Of a stretch of 40,356 bases of DNA, positions 24,492 through 33,396 are shown one piece after another. The stretch is from NCBI GenBank assembly GCA_027579435.1, contig JANBPK010001264.1:1-40356 (forward strand), read 5' to 3'. This stretch comes from Candolleomyces eurysporus. Taxonomy: Eukaryota > Basidiomycota > Agaricomycetes > Agaricales > Psathyrellaceae. How positions within the stretch are numbered: the stretch's first letter is position 1; each line of letters starts with the position of its first letter. Below the pieces are notes generated by a model, which saw only the letters and a list, made by a program, of their open reading frames with translations, was not told where the DNA came from and searched no databases. The translations under genes and the position numbers were made by a program.

Positions 24492-26824
24492 TCAAGTGTA
24501 ACCAGACCAAGCGCCGTGCGGCTGTGGCATCGGCATATTGAAAGCACTCCCTCGGTCGAGAACTTTCTGCTCCAACTCTGGGATGCGCTCGGTGAGCAAG
24601 TAGTTGTATTCCCACTGCAAGGCATCCTTGTTGGCGTGGAACCTATTGGTATCCATTTCGTGGCCGATCTGAGCGACGCGCTGCCTGGCCTCCGCCAACT
24701 CCTGTTCAGATACATTAACATAGGGAGGTGGGGCCCTAGGTTCTTGCTGGCCGAACTGTAGGTCATTAACTCGGCGCTGGACTTCAGGAGCAAGGAATGA
24801 GGGTGCGGAAGCTAGCGGAGGTGGTGACGAGGGTTGGCCGCCGTAAGCTGAGGGAGGGTAGCCACTGGCACCTTGCTTGCGAGATCCCTTCCCTGCCTCG
24901 GATCTTGTGCGTCTCGATTTAAGTATCTTCACCTCTTCCTCCAGAGTCGTGATTTCCTCCGTATATGATGCGATATCGAAAGCTTGCTTGTCGGCCAGCT
25001 TTTGCAGGAGATCGGTTTCCTGGTCTTTCACATCTAGTTCCTGTCTGAGTACTTCCGATTCCTCTTCCGACTCCTGGAGAGCCTTCCTCGTCAGTTCCAG
25101 CTCGTTCTGGGCATGGAGCTGCGCAGCCTTAGTGAAGTCTCGGTCCTTCTTCACTTCTTCGAGTTGTGCGCGAAGTCCTGAGGCATTGAGACTCGCGCGC
25201 TCCTTCATCCCCTCCAGCTCGACTGCCTTGGTTGCCAAAGACGCTTTGAGACGGTCCCTGTCTTTAGCCACCTCTTCGAGCTGGGCACGAAGTCCTGAGA
25301 TATTGGCGCTGGCCTTCTCCCCCTTCATGATCTCCACTTCGGCTGTCTTTGCCGTCAAAGCAGACTTGGCCTCGTTCAGCGCTTCCAGGAGCTTGACCTT
25401 GTCAGCCTGGAGATCCAGAGTCTGCTGGGTTAACGCCGATCGGGTCTCGTTGAGGTCGTCGTTCAGCTTGCGTTCGCGTTCCCGGTGGGTCTGGCACTCC
25501 GCCGAAAGCAGGTCGCGCTCCTTCCGGCTTGTTTCGAGCGCATGCTTCAGCTCGTCGTTGAGCTGTTTCTGTGACAGGCCTCGACGGTCGAGTTTGGCTT
25601 GAGCTTCGCGCATTTCGGACCGGGTGTTCTCGAGTTCCTGCTCTTGCTTCGTCTTGAAAGAGTCGAATTGACTCGCGATTAAGGACTAGGTAGTAGGTGG
25701 ATGAGTGAGTGTCTACATCCCGTCAAGTGATGGACGAGGGCAAACCTTTTGGCAGTCCTCCCAAGCTTTCCACTGAGTGGAAAACTCACCCTGAAGCTTC
25801 TCCCACTCCTTGATACGCAGATGGAGGACCTCGCTCTGTTTCTCCCGATCCGCCTTTCCAATGTCGGTGGCGGATTGCAAGTACTCGACGGTCTTCTGGA
25901 TGTTGTTCATGCGTTCGTTCAAGGTATTTCTGAGATCCTCGAACTCTTTCTCGAGGACCAAACCGGCGGCAGTTTCTTGAATAGGTTTTCCCCTAGCCAT
26001 CTCCTCCTGGATTTGGAGGTAAACGGGTTCGAGTCCGAGAAGGGTTTCCACCACGGCGACCGGGGACTGATACTGGGCTCCAGTTGGCTGGGGTATCTCT
26101 TTGCTGAAATGGCCCGCCCGAAGAAAACGAGCACCGGCATCTTTGAGGTCTTTCAAGAGACCTTCAGACTCCATGAGCGATACCTCCAACTGCTCAGCTT
26201 CTTCGAGACCTTCCTCGCTATAACAAGCTTCATTCCAACGAGTGGTGACTACGACGACGGTCTTCAGCTGACCGTTTCCACAGAGGCGTTTGAACATTCT
26301 CATGTTCTTCGGAGTGGTTCCTGCCGGTGCAGCGGTGATAGGAAGGAGGAACACGACACCCGAGATTTTTCTCTTCTCCTCGTACCTTTATATTGCTACC
26401 TCAGTGATTTCCTAGTCGAACGAGAAAGACCCGCTTACTGAGTTTCAAGAAATTCAGCAATCATCTGCAAAACCTCGGCGTCGGTCATGGTGTCTTCCGC
26501 TCCATAACCATCGAATCCAGATGCATCGACAAGAGTGACCGTCAAGCCGTCCTTGCGCTACTCGAACTGTTCGACCGCTCTGGTGCACGAGAAGGACCCG
26601 TCGCTGGAGAGAGCAGCTTCCTCACCAAGGACAGCGTTGATGAACTGGCATAGGGTTTCGTCAGGTTGAAAAATCACACTGGGATAACATAGGGGCGTAC
26701 CGACGACTTTCCAGCGCCAGTTTCTCTCATAACACTGCGGAAATCTCAGCGACCTCGTCGAGAGTCAAGGGGAGCGGGGTACTTACGCGACGAGCCTGGT
26801 ATCTTGCTGCTGTTGCTTTGCCAT
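24492..26824 (-). pseudogene. P-loop GTPase with coiled-coil tail, copy 2, with a stop codon and altered P-loop in the G domain
   Basis: Exon 1 (26787-26824) reads MAKQQQQDTRLVA and exon 2 gives VMRETGAGKSS, the G1 motif with Arg (AGA) in place of the first Gly. Exon 3 gives FINAVLGEEAALSSDGSFSC, then an in-frame TAG at 26558-26560, then VTLVDASGFDGYGAEDTM (G3). The next exon has FLLPITAAPAGTTPKNMRMF and LKTVVVVTTRWNEACYSEE (G4). After that there is an intact coiled coil of about 500 residues (ELKHALETSRKERDLLSAEC; several RAQLEEV-KDRD repeats), a Pro-rich linker and a C-terminal helix (LLTERIPELEQKVLDRGSAF). It ends at 24492. The rest of the gene is clean, so either the stop is recent, an error, or translation starts downstream of it. 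It is a full paralogue of the 21287 gene and parent-like to the truncated copy at 33396-34797. Confidence 0.7.
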
Positions 26825-27287
26825 GATGTATCAGCGTTCTTGGCTGGGCCTACGAGGATTGTTGACGTGAGAGAGCAGCATCTTTATATAGCCCCCAGAA
26901 TGGGTGCCTGGCGACATTCGAACGTCCTGCAGGCAGGTTGCGGGCGTCTAATGCATGGCGGTGTGGCACCTCTTGCGTCACGCCATGCAGCTATAACGTT
27001 GCAGATAGACATTGACAGTAGCCCCGAAAGTATTTCGAATTGATCAGTGAGACGAGAAGCCTTTGTCTTCGGCCTCGAGGATATGGAGATGTGAAGAGTA
27101 GAAGAGGCTCATGAGGCTCATGAGGCTGCAGGCAATGCACCAACCCTAACCCCAATCGTCGCCCATGAGCGTTTTCCTGCTCGATCGGATGCACGCCAGC
27201 CTTCGTCGTGATAGAGGAGTCAAGGTTGATATCATCTTCAACTATGCTTCAGGAACGTAGAATTAGGGTCTTATTTCATTATCAAGA
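26825..27287. promoter_or_regulatory. Divergent promoter region with TATA box for the copy-2 GTPase gene
   Basis: On the minus strand TATATAAA (26883-26890) lies about 60 bases before the GTPase ATG at 26824. Nearby are a short GAGGCTCAT repeat at about 27104-27126 and one AACCCTAACCCC word at about 27142-27153, which resembles two telomere-repeat units but is too short to mean more. From about 27220 the sequence is shared, inverted, with 35262-35375. Confidence 0.45.
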
Positions 27288-27660
27288 ATGGATGCCGTCA
27301 GGGAACTGCTCCTCGAATCGCCCCCTCCAAGTCTATTGAAGATATCGTTCAATTTAACGGTTGCTGTTGCTCGCTGGAAGCAGGTCTACTGGGACACAGA
27401 AGAAAAATGTCCGTGCGTCGGGCTTATCCCAAGGTGTGAAAGACTGAGGGAGGGATGATTTCTTGGTTCTTCAGCCCGATTGCAGTCACGAGCTTCAAAC
27501 GAAACGCGGTCGGTGGTCGAGTTTTACTGGTCTATTGTTCGACGCTTCTCGCCGGATTCTACCGCCAAGTAGGTTCTGTAAACGGTCCGAAGCAGGCACC
27601 GTAGCTCAAGATGAAATGGACCCAAGCGTATCGTTGTCGCTGCTGCGCGTATTTCGGTTT
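27288..27660 (+). CDS. Small unidentified gene with a conserved N-terminus, duplicated in inverted orientation at 34913-35262
   Basis: The frame starts MDAVRELLLESPPPSLLKIS and contains TVAVARWKQVYWDTEE. The copy at 35262 (-) reads MYDVRELLFES then ISFDSTVAVARRRRV and DTEG. Between the copies, insertions and deletions are in multiples of three and synonymous-looking changes are common, which supports real coding in at least the first exon. A second block from about 27474 (PIAVTSFKRNA, RVLL) is also shared, with PIVVTNLQRNA in the copy, and may be a second exon after an acceptor at about 27470-27474. No family is recognised. The unit ends against the 3' flank of the module array (convergent). 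Confidence 0.4.
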
Positions 27661-27664
27661 GGTC

Positions 27665-28957
27665 TATAGAATCACAGAGACGAGATGGTTATGTACAATA
27701 CAGCTGAATTCCTTGAGCAGGGATATAAAATGACAATCCGAGGGAGAATACCGAGAAAAGGCCAAGAATCCGAGAAAATGCAAGAGACTATAGAAGAGTA
27801 AAAAAAAGAAGATAGATGACTGAAAAATGAATAGAACGAGAGATCTGGAATCGATCGATGAAGAGAAGGATTCGGAGAAGATTAATGGTTCTTGCGACAT
27901 CCAGCCAGCGGCGTGTTATCGAGAAGGCGGCTCGCAAGGATGGATCGTATAAAGGAGAGAGGGAGGTGGTGGAAGCGAGAGTTCGTTCCATGACCTTGGC
28001 GGTACTGGGCGATGCCTTGGTTGGCTGGACAAGTTAGGGTCTCCGGATTCACCTGGGATCGTTTGCAGGGCGCTGAGGGGGAAGAGATTGGAAGAGTGTT
28101 GGATTTGCGCACAAGTCTCCTGTGGTTCTTCAGTATCATCGTCGACAACCTCGACCGTGGCGGATTTCACTACGGGAGACAGCAGAGCTGTATTGTCCAA
28201 GTCAACAGAATAAACAGGCTGGATATTGAGACGTCAGGGATGGGAACAGAGAGAGCATCATAAAGAAATCGCACCTCGTAACCCTGTGGCTCTTCAAAGT
28301 CATCATTATTGACATCGAACAACCTCGACCGTGGCATATTTCGCGACGGGAGACGGCAGAACCGTATTGTCCAATCCAACAAAAGGAATAGCCTGGATAT
28401 TGGAATGTCAGGGAAGGGAACGGGGAGAATCTTGTAAAGAAATCGCACTTTGTATAAAAACCGTAGCTCTCCCAGAATCATCACTGACATCGACAACCTC
28501 AACCGCGGCGGATTCGCAACGGGAGACAGCATAGCTGTATCGTCTACGTTCGGTGAGCTTCTCCAATTGGAGAGGGAGAAAACTGATCCTTGACAGGAGG
28601 AACGGGAACGCATGGCTGAATACTCCAGAATTTCAGAGAATACGACAAGAGGGAAGATATCAAGATCGTACCTTTCCAGCAGATCGGGGAATATTGTCGA
28701 CAGAAGGAACGGAAATGGAACCTCCAGGTTGCCAGGGATGATAGCGAGTAGATGGATGTGGCTTGTGATGTACGCAACTTCGTGATATCGTGAGGCGGTG
28801 CGGACTGAAAACCAGTAGACATAAATTGGTGGCTCGGTGGGGATCCATGGATGCGGGGGAGTGCAAGTGTTGGTGATGTGGATGGTTGCGAACTGGAGGG
28901 CTAGGTGCTAGGTATCAGGCATCGCACTGGGACCCAAAGCGAGCAAAGGCGTACCTC
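27665..28957 (-). other. Array of exon-like modules (about 170 bp each) and 3' flank, likely a transcribed unit
   Basis: Reading the minus strand, three modules start near 28560, 28430 and 28270, at 171 and 176 base spacing. Each has a core reading LSPVAKSATVEVVDDD in the best copy (MDNTALLSPVVKSATVEVV at 28200), followed by an acidic tail and an intron-like stretch ending CCAATATCCAG. A short upstream part (SVPSVDNIPRSAGK, then GTACGA) and an AT-rich 3' flank to 27665 are also shared with the copy at 37438-38390. The modules can also be read unspliced in a hydrophobic frame (PFPDIPIS, LFLLLDWTI), so the true product is uncertain. No start codon could be fixed. It may be the 3' part of the adjacent membrane-protein gene at 28960-30451. 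Confidence 0.4.
28144..28560 (-). repeat. Three tandem modules of about 170 bp
   Basis: The words GACAACCTCGACCGTGGC (28144), AACAACCTCGACCGTGGC (about 28315) and GACAACCTCAACCGCGGC (about 28491) mark the modules on the plus strand. Each is followed by an ACGGGAGAC block, and further along the first two modules have a CTGGATATTG block. Two such modules at the same 175-base spacing lie inverted near 37683 and 37857. Confidence 0.75.
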
Positions 28958-28959
28958 AT

Positions 28960-30451
28960 CTATTCAGAAATCTCCGTAAACCTGCTCAGGCCATGGCCGG
29001 AGGGATAGGTCTACAAGGAAAGGAGAGTGAGGGACAAAGCTGGGGAAGCACGATACAATATCAAAACGAACCCTCTCGATCTTCCTGGATACAATGCGTC
29101 TCTTCTTCTTCCGACAGTAAGGCTCGGATTCACCGTCTCTGAAGTGATTGAAAACCACCTCTTCGACAACGCGTGTTGCTTTATCAACGTAGAGGGTTGG
29201 GGCAGGGTCGGAGTCCCAATCCACAAGAGGCTCGAGATTCTCCTGTGACTCCTTTGGAACGACGTAGTCCCTGGAAGTTTGGGAGGGACTAGACTGGATT
29301 AATAACCGGATTGACCGGGTCAGTTTGACGAAGAGGAAGACGGCGACGGCCATGAGCACGACGAGGATGCAAAGGAAGGTGTCCAACAAAATCAGGATAC
29401 AGGCGTCAACAAAGTCCCGGGGCTTTGCAGGTTGAACAAGCTGGGGAGGGACAAAGGGGTTGGCATCGCAAGGCAGGGGAACGAGTTTGTCGACACGAAG
29501 GGCCTTGGCTAGGATACAGAAGATATTAACCAGAGCAGGTTTGCTGATCCACGAAAAGACAAGCCGAGCAGCGCGCATAGCGGCGCCGACAAACTGAGAG
29601 GCGAGGGTCCAAAATACTCGGCCGCCGCACAGAGCGTATAAGAAGAGTAATAGGCCTGCCGTGTGCCAGAATACCTCCATGATGGGATTTGGGGAGAGAA
29701 GACTGCAGAATGCCTGGAGAGAAATGAAGGCCTGATCAACGATAGACTTTAGCCTGGAAAGCTTGTCCACATGCGACCTGGATGAAGATGAGGCCTGGAG
29801 GGTCGGCTTGAAGCGAGAAAGACTCGGAAGCCCGGAGGAGAACCTGAAGGCGAAGACCGAAATCATGCCAATGAACCAGATGAATATCAAGCTGTAGGGG
29901 ATGATAAGATCCATCAAATCTGGCGGGGAAACATCATCCGGGAGGGTACCAGGACCGGGTTGGGGTAGAAACTGGGGAGAGATGGGCTCCGGGGGCGGGG
30001 TGATAGTGGAAGCGGCGGACCGTGACGCAGTTCGAGTAGGAACGTAGGTGATCTCTTGGACGATTTTGCAAGGCAGGGAAACAATATTTTCCACACGAAG
30101 AGTCTTGGTGAGGTCGCAAAACAGGTGGGCGAGGGCGGGCTTTGCCAAGACGGACTGAGCGGCATCCAGAAGAGCGGCGACGGGAAGCTCGGAGGCGATT
30201 TCCCAAGTCAGTTGTCCGCTGCGAAAGAGGGGGGACAGGCGAGATAGGCCCTCTCCGGGCCCGAACCACGGCATGCTGGGAGTTGAAGAGANTACAGGAG
30301 GAGCACGAAGGGATGGGGGAGAATGAACCCAGGACAAGGAAGTGGAACACTTTGAACCCCTGCATGTGTTGGCCAACTGACTGGTTTGAAATTGTCCAGG
30401 TGGAGCGTCGATCGTCGACACGATTGCCCTGTACCAGAACGCGGCTGACAC
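28960..30451 (-). CDS. Unidentified multi-pass membrane protein (gene A) with an internal 200-residue duplication
   Basis: The open frame starts at 30451 (MSAAFWYRAIVST). I propose an intron at about 29017-29083, supported by the spliced copy at 37164-37225, giving an end TYPSGHGLSRFTEISE at 28960. Unspliced, it ends PEQVYGDF at 28964. Hydrophobic segments lie at residues about 181-203, 259-280 and 347-375. Residues 103-128 (AKPALAHLFCDLTKTLRVEN...) recur at 303-328 (SKPALVNIFCILAKALRVDK...), exactly 200 residues apart, each followed by a Pro-rich stretch and a membrane segment. The C-terminal tail is charged (HFRDGESEPYCRKKKRR). One N (30292) is in the frame. No family is recognised. It is divergent from gene B with 126 bases between start codons. 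Confidence 0.6.
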
Positions 30452-30577
30452 GGCTCCACGACTATAAAAAAACAGTCTGCTTCGAAACCCTTATGCGTCA
30501 GCCCCTTTCTCTTTGCCTAATCATATTTAGCTCAAACCAAAGTGGTTTTCTTTCGAATTCTACCCCTACGAACCACC
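30415..30577. promoter_or_regulatory. Short bidirectional promoter between gene A and gene B
   Basis: A block starting ACCAGAACGCGGCTGACACG and running to the CCACCATG start of gene B is repeated at 35415-35566 with high identity, including AACAGTCTGCTTCGAAACCC and ATCATATTTAGCTCAAAC. TATAAAAA at 30463-30470 lies about 110 bases before the gene B ATG. Conservation of this noncoding block, higher than that of the coding parts, suggests a functional promoter/5' leader. Confidence 0.55.
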
Positions 30578-31715
30578 ATGTTGCTCAATGGCGCCCCGCT
30601 CACCGCATTCCCTCAGGTCGCTCGCACCTTCATTGGAAGCGTCTGGCAACAGATCTGTTCGAACATTTCTCCCGCTGAAGATGTTCCTGGACCTCCGATT
30701 GCTGCAACCCCCTTCGCCACGCCACCGTTGCATGCCATTCCCGAAAGGCTTCTCGGTCACCCTCCATCCGAGCCGCTGCGAGTTTCGCTCGAGCCGCCAG
30801 ATTTCCTCCTCAGGGGCGAAATCGCTTCACGTCTATACGACGCTTTATTCGAAGTCGTACTAGCCGCAATCATCATAATACTCGTCATATTCCTGGTCTC
30901 CTTGGCTCTATTTGCGATTCTCAGGTGGTTTCGAGCTCGTCCGCCACCGGGACAGTTGGCCAATGACGTCACGGGAATGGTCATCCGTGCGGTAGGAGCT
31001 GGGCGATCTACTGACGAAGTGTATTCGACCGTTATCTGTAACCTTCAAGCCCTACGCAGGTTGAACAAGGCGTTAGAAGTCGATGGGAGTGAGTCGTCCT
31101 GCTGATGTGTCCACCTCCTATTACCTTACTGAAGCTACTCCAGAGCCCACTCCCAACCGTTCAGCTGAGCTTGGACCCGAAGACGACCCCGTAACCCCGG
31201 CCCGTACTTCTCCTTCCACACGACAACGACGCGCTTCTCCTGCTCCCACTCGCGATCGACAACGACAGGCTGAGTCCCCTCTTCCTACTAGAGAACAGCG
31301 CGCCTCTCCTTCTGCCACTCGACAGCGACGCGCCTCAGCTTGTTCCACTCAACAACGACGTGCCTCCGAGGACTCGCTCAAGGCTGACGATGACGTCCAA
31401 CTTCACCAGAACCATGTTATGAGTGATGACGATGAGAATGGGGATCGCCACGAACACGCCTCAGCTCCTTCCACTCAGCAACGACGCGCTCCCAGAGCTG
31501 ACTATCCCGATGATGTTCAACAGCACCATGTTGTGAGGAATGAAGACGAGGATAGGAGTCGTGACACTTTTGACGGGGACCGTGGGTTCATGGTTGACGA
31601 GGAGGAGGAAGAGGATGAAACGGCGTCCATGCATAACATCCTCAATGGTGTTGACGCGCCTAGGGAGGGCGAGAGGTTCGGAGCCAGGCAACCACGGTCG
31701 TTCCGCGGGATGTGA
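30578..31715 (+). CDS. Unidentified single-pass membrane protein with an Arg-Arg-Ala-Ser repeat tail (gene B, copy 1)
   Basis: The ATG at 30578 has a CCACC context shared with the second copy. The protein reads MLLNGAPLTAFPQVARTFIG, a Pro-rich region, one strong membrane segment at about residues 87-115 (VVLAAIIIILVIFLVSLALF) and a conserved juxtamembrane part (TGMVIRAVGAGRSTDEVYST). An intron at 31088-31141 (GTGAGT to CTCCAG) joins EVDG to a second exon, PTPNRSAELGPEDDP. That exon carries repeats with QRRASPAPT, QRRASACST and QQRRASEDS, then an acidic end (MVDEEEEEDETASM) and RSFRGM at 31715. RRAS is a protein kinase A-type consensus. No family is recognised. It lies divergent to gene A and just upstream of a caspase copy. 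Confidence 0.65.
31210..31500 (+). repeat. Coding tandem repeat (QRRAS motif), imperfect units of about 36-45 bp
   Basis: Units built on CACTCGACAGCGACGCGCC-like sequence recur in frame in gene B copy 1. In copy 2 (36143-36200) only two half-units remain, next to each other, consistent with repeat contraction. Confidence 0.65.
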
Positions 31716-32282
31716 ACCCTGTCCTTCTCCACCCCTTTTTCAGTTCGTTCATCTTCACCAGTTGGCACACTTCATGAGTTCGCAGCCATACGATACCTAT
31801 CATAACAATATCCCGCCAGTCTATTATCCGGATCGCTTGTGCCTGATATTTTCTTTGGATGTGTATACCGTACANTTACTTCTCGGATTTTCTCTCGGCT
31901 TCTTGTCTCTCAATTATGGACTCCTTTTGCATCTACCTTCTCCTTGCATATATATGATGTAGTGCATTTCTCTCGGGTGTTTCTCTCTCTCTCTCAAGAT
32001 CTCGATATAGACCTCTTTGCATTTGTCCATCATAGAATCTGTACGGCAGCATACTTATTGGGATCGAACTCGACGCCTGCAACTTCACGGGCAGCTTCAA
32101 CGTTCAACGGCCGTCGGAAATCATGACGTTAACGTCTTAAGTATTGGTAGACTTAGACTGTACTGATGTCTCGGCGCGCAACTCTTCCTTCCCAACCTCC
32201 AGTATTATCGACGCGTTCCGGAGTTTCCAGTTGGCCTGCTCACCCTTTCCGCAATGCACGACTAGTTCCTCCACCACGAAAG
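31716..32282. other. 3' flank of gene B and upstream flank of the caspase pseudogene
   Basis: A C/T-rich 3' flank (CTTCTCGGATTTTCTCTCGG, TCTC microsatellite near 31975, CATAGAATCTGTACGGCAGC) is shared with 36330-36560 after gene B copy 2. From about 32140 (TAGACTGTACTGATG) the sequence resembles the region before the intact caspase (38545-38740). One N at 31875. No extra gene is seen. Confidence 0.5.
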
Positions 32283-33396
32283 ATGCCATCGAGGTGGGAT
32301 AGATCTACCGTTCTATATGCTGGCTCTTGCCGTGCTGAGCCACAACCTTCACAGTCTGTCAGGCCCCCGACTCCTTGCCTTAATCATTGGTATCGATGGC
32401 TGCACACACTGAGAGACCGGGTTCGATAGGCTCCAGGGTGCTGTCCACAACGCTGATGGGATTCGGAACTGGCTCATCAAAGACTTCAGTGTTCCGCCAT
32501 CCCAAATTAAAGACTTTTAGGATACAGGGGCCACCAGGAAAGCCATCATCGAAACACTGAAAGGGCTATCTACCGATTCAAGGATACAGCGCGATGATCC
32601 CATATTGATCTACTATGCGGGCCATGGAACAGAAGCTCCTGCGCCGAAGCGATGGCGTTGGAACTCTCTACACAAAACCAGATGATCGTACCTTGGGATT
32701 TCAAGCATCGTGACGGCCCTAACTGCATTACACAAGGAATTCCAGAGAGTAGCTTGGGTGTATTCCTCACTAAACTTGCAGCAGAGAAGGGAAATAATAC
32801 TGTACGTCCTCCGTCTCTTCACGATGTGGTGCACCGTCTGACTTGGACCAGACCGTGATCCTCGACTCCTGCCATTCCGGCTCTAGGACGTGATCAGAAT
32901 CAGACACCAGGATATTAGAGGAGGACCTTGCGAAGGAGATATCCCCGCTGACCTAGACGATGACCTGGTGCTGCAAGTTCCTAGCCATCGAGGAGCGCGA
33001 GTTCTCGAAAAGTTTCGACAACATGATGGATCACGAACCCACGTCCTTTTGGCTGCCTGTGCCCCTCATGAACACGCCCATAAAGTCAAGACGTCTGGGG
33101 CTTTTACCGAGGGCCTACTCGGGGCGTTGAAAGGGGCCAATACTGCCGAGATAGCCTACGAGGGCCTGATAGAACGGATGGAGACTTTTACATCGTACGT
33201 TTAGCTCCCAGAGTCTTCAGGGTGGTATTCTAAACGGTGGTTAGACAAACCGCCAAGTGCGAAGGTCACTATAAGACCCGGTTCCTTTTCGACAGAAGGC
33301 TGCCAACACAAAGCCTGTCTTGAACGTGACCCTGAAAAGAACCAATTGACCATTGCTGGTGCCGATCTCTATTACCAGCGAATTTGCAGATTGAAA
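32283..33396 (+). pseudogene. Caspase-domain (peptidase C14, metacaspase-like) pseudogene, 3' truncated
   Basis: It aligns along its length with the intact gene at 38741. The 11-base first exon (ATGCCATCGAG, 32283-32293), the first intron (32294-32354) and the start LLALIIGID are kept. A TGA at 32410-32412 (after GIDGCTH) ends the frame, TAG follows at 32518-32520, and a TGA comes directly after DSCHSGSRT at about 32890. Blocks such as IYYAGHGTEAPA (His) and ILDSCHSGS (Cys) survive, so decay is moderate. Similarity continues past the second conserved intron to about 33396 and then stops abruptly where the coiled-coil pseudogene begins on the other strand. The C-terminal domain is therefore missing. 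Confidence 0.8.

Larger units (their letters stand above)
27665..29570 (-). repeat. Large dispersed inverted duplication, left arm
   Basis: This segment (3' flank, module array and the C-terminal third of the membrane-protein gene) matches 36691-38390 on the opposite strand with substitutions and indels. Matching landmarks include VEE-V-FNHFRD-ESEPYCRKK, the intron before TYPS-HG, the SVPSV exon, the modules and the AT-rich tail with TTGTACA. Confidence 0.75.

Noticed and set aside
24877..25602. Long Ser-rich open frame on the plus strand opposite the coiled coil
   Set aside because: It is the complement shadow of the Glu/Lys/Leu-rich coiled-coil exon; its Ser/Arg/Phe runs mirror GAG/AAG codons.
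27138..27155. Telomere-like AACCCTAACCCC
   Set aside because: Only about two units long and inside ordinary promoter sequence; not evidence for a chromosome end.
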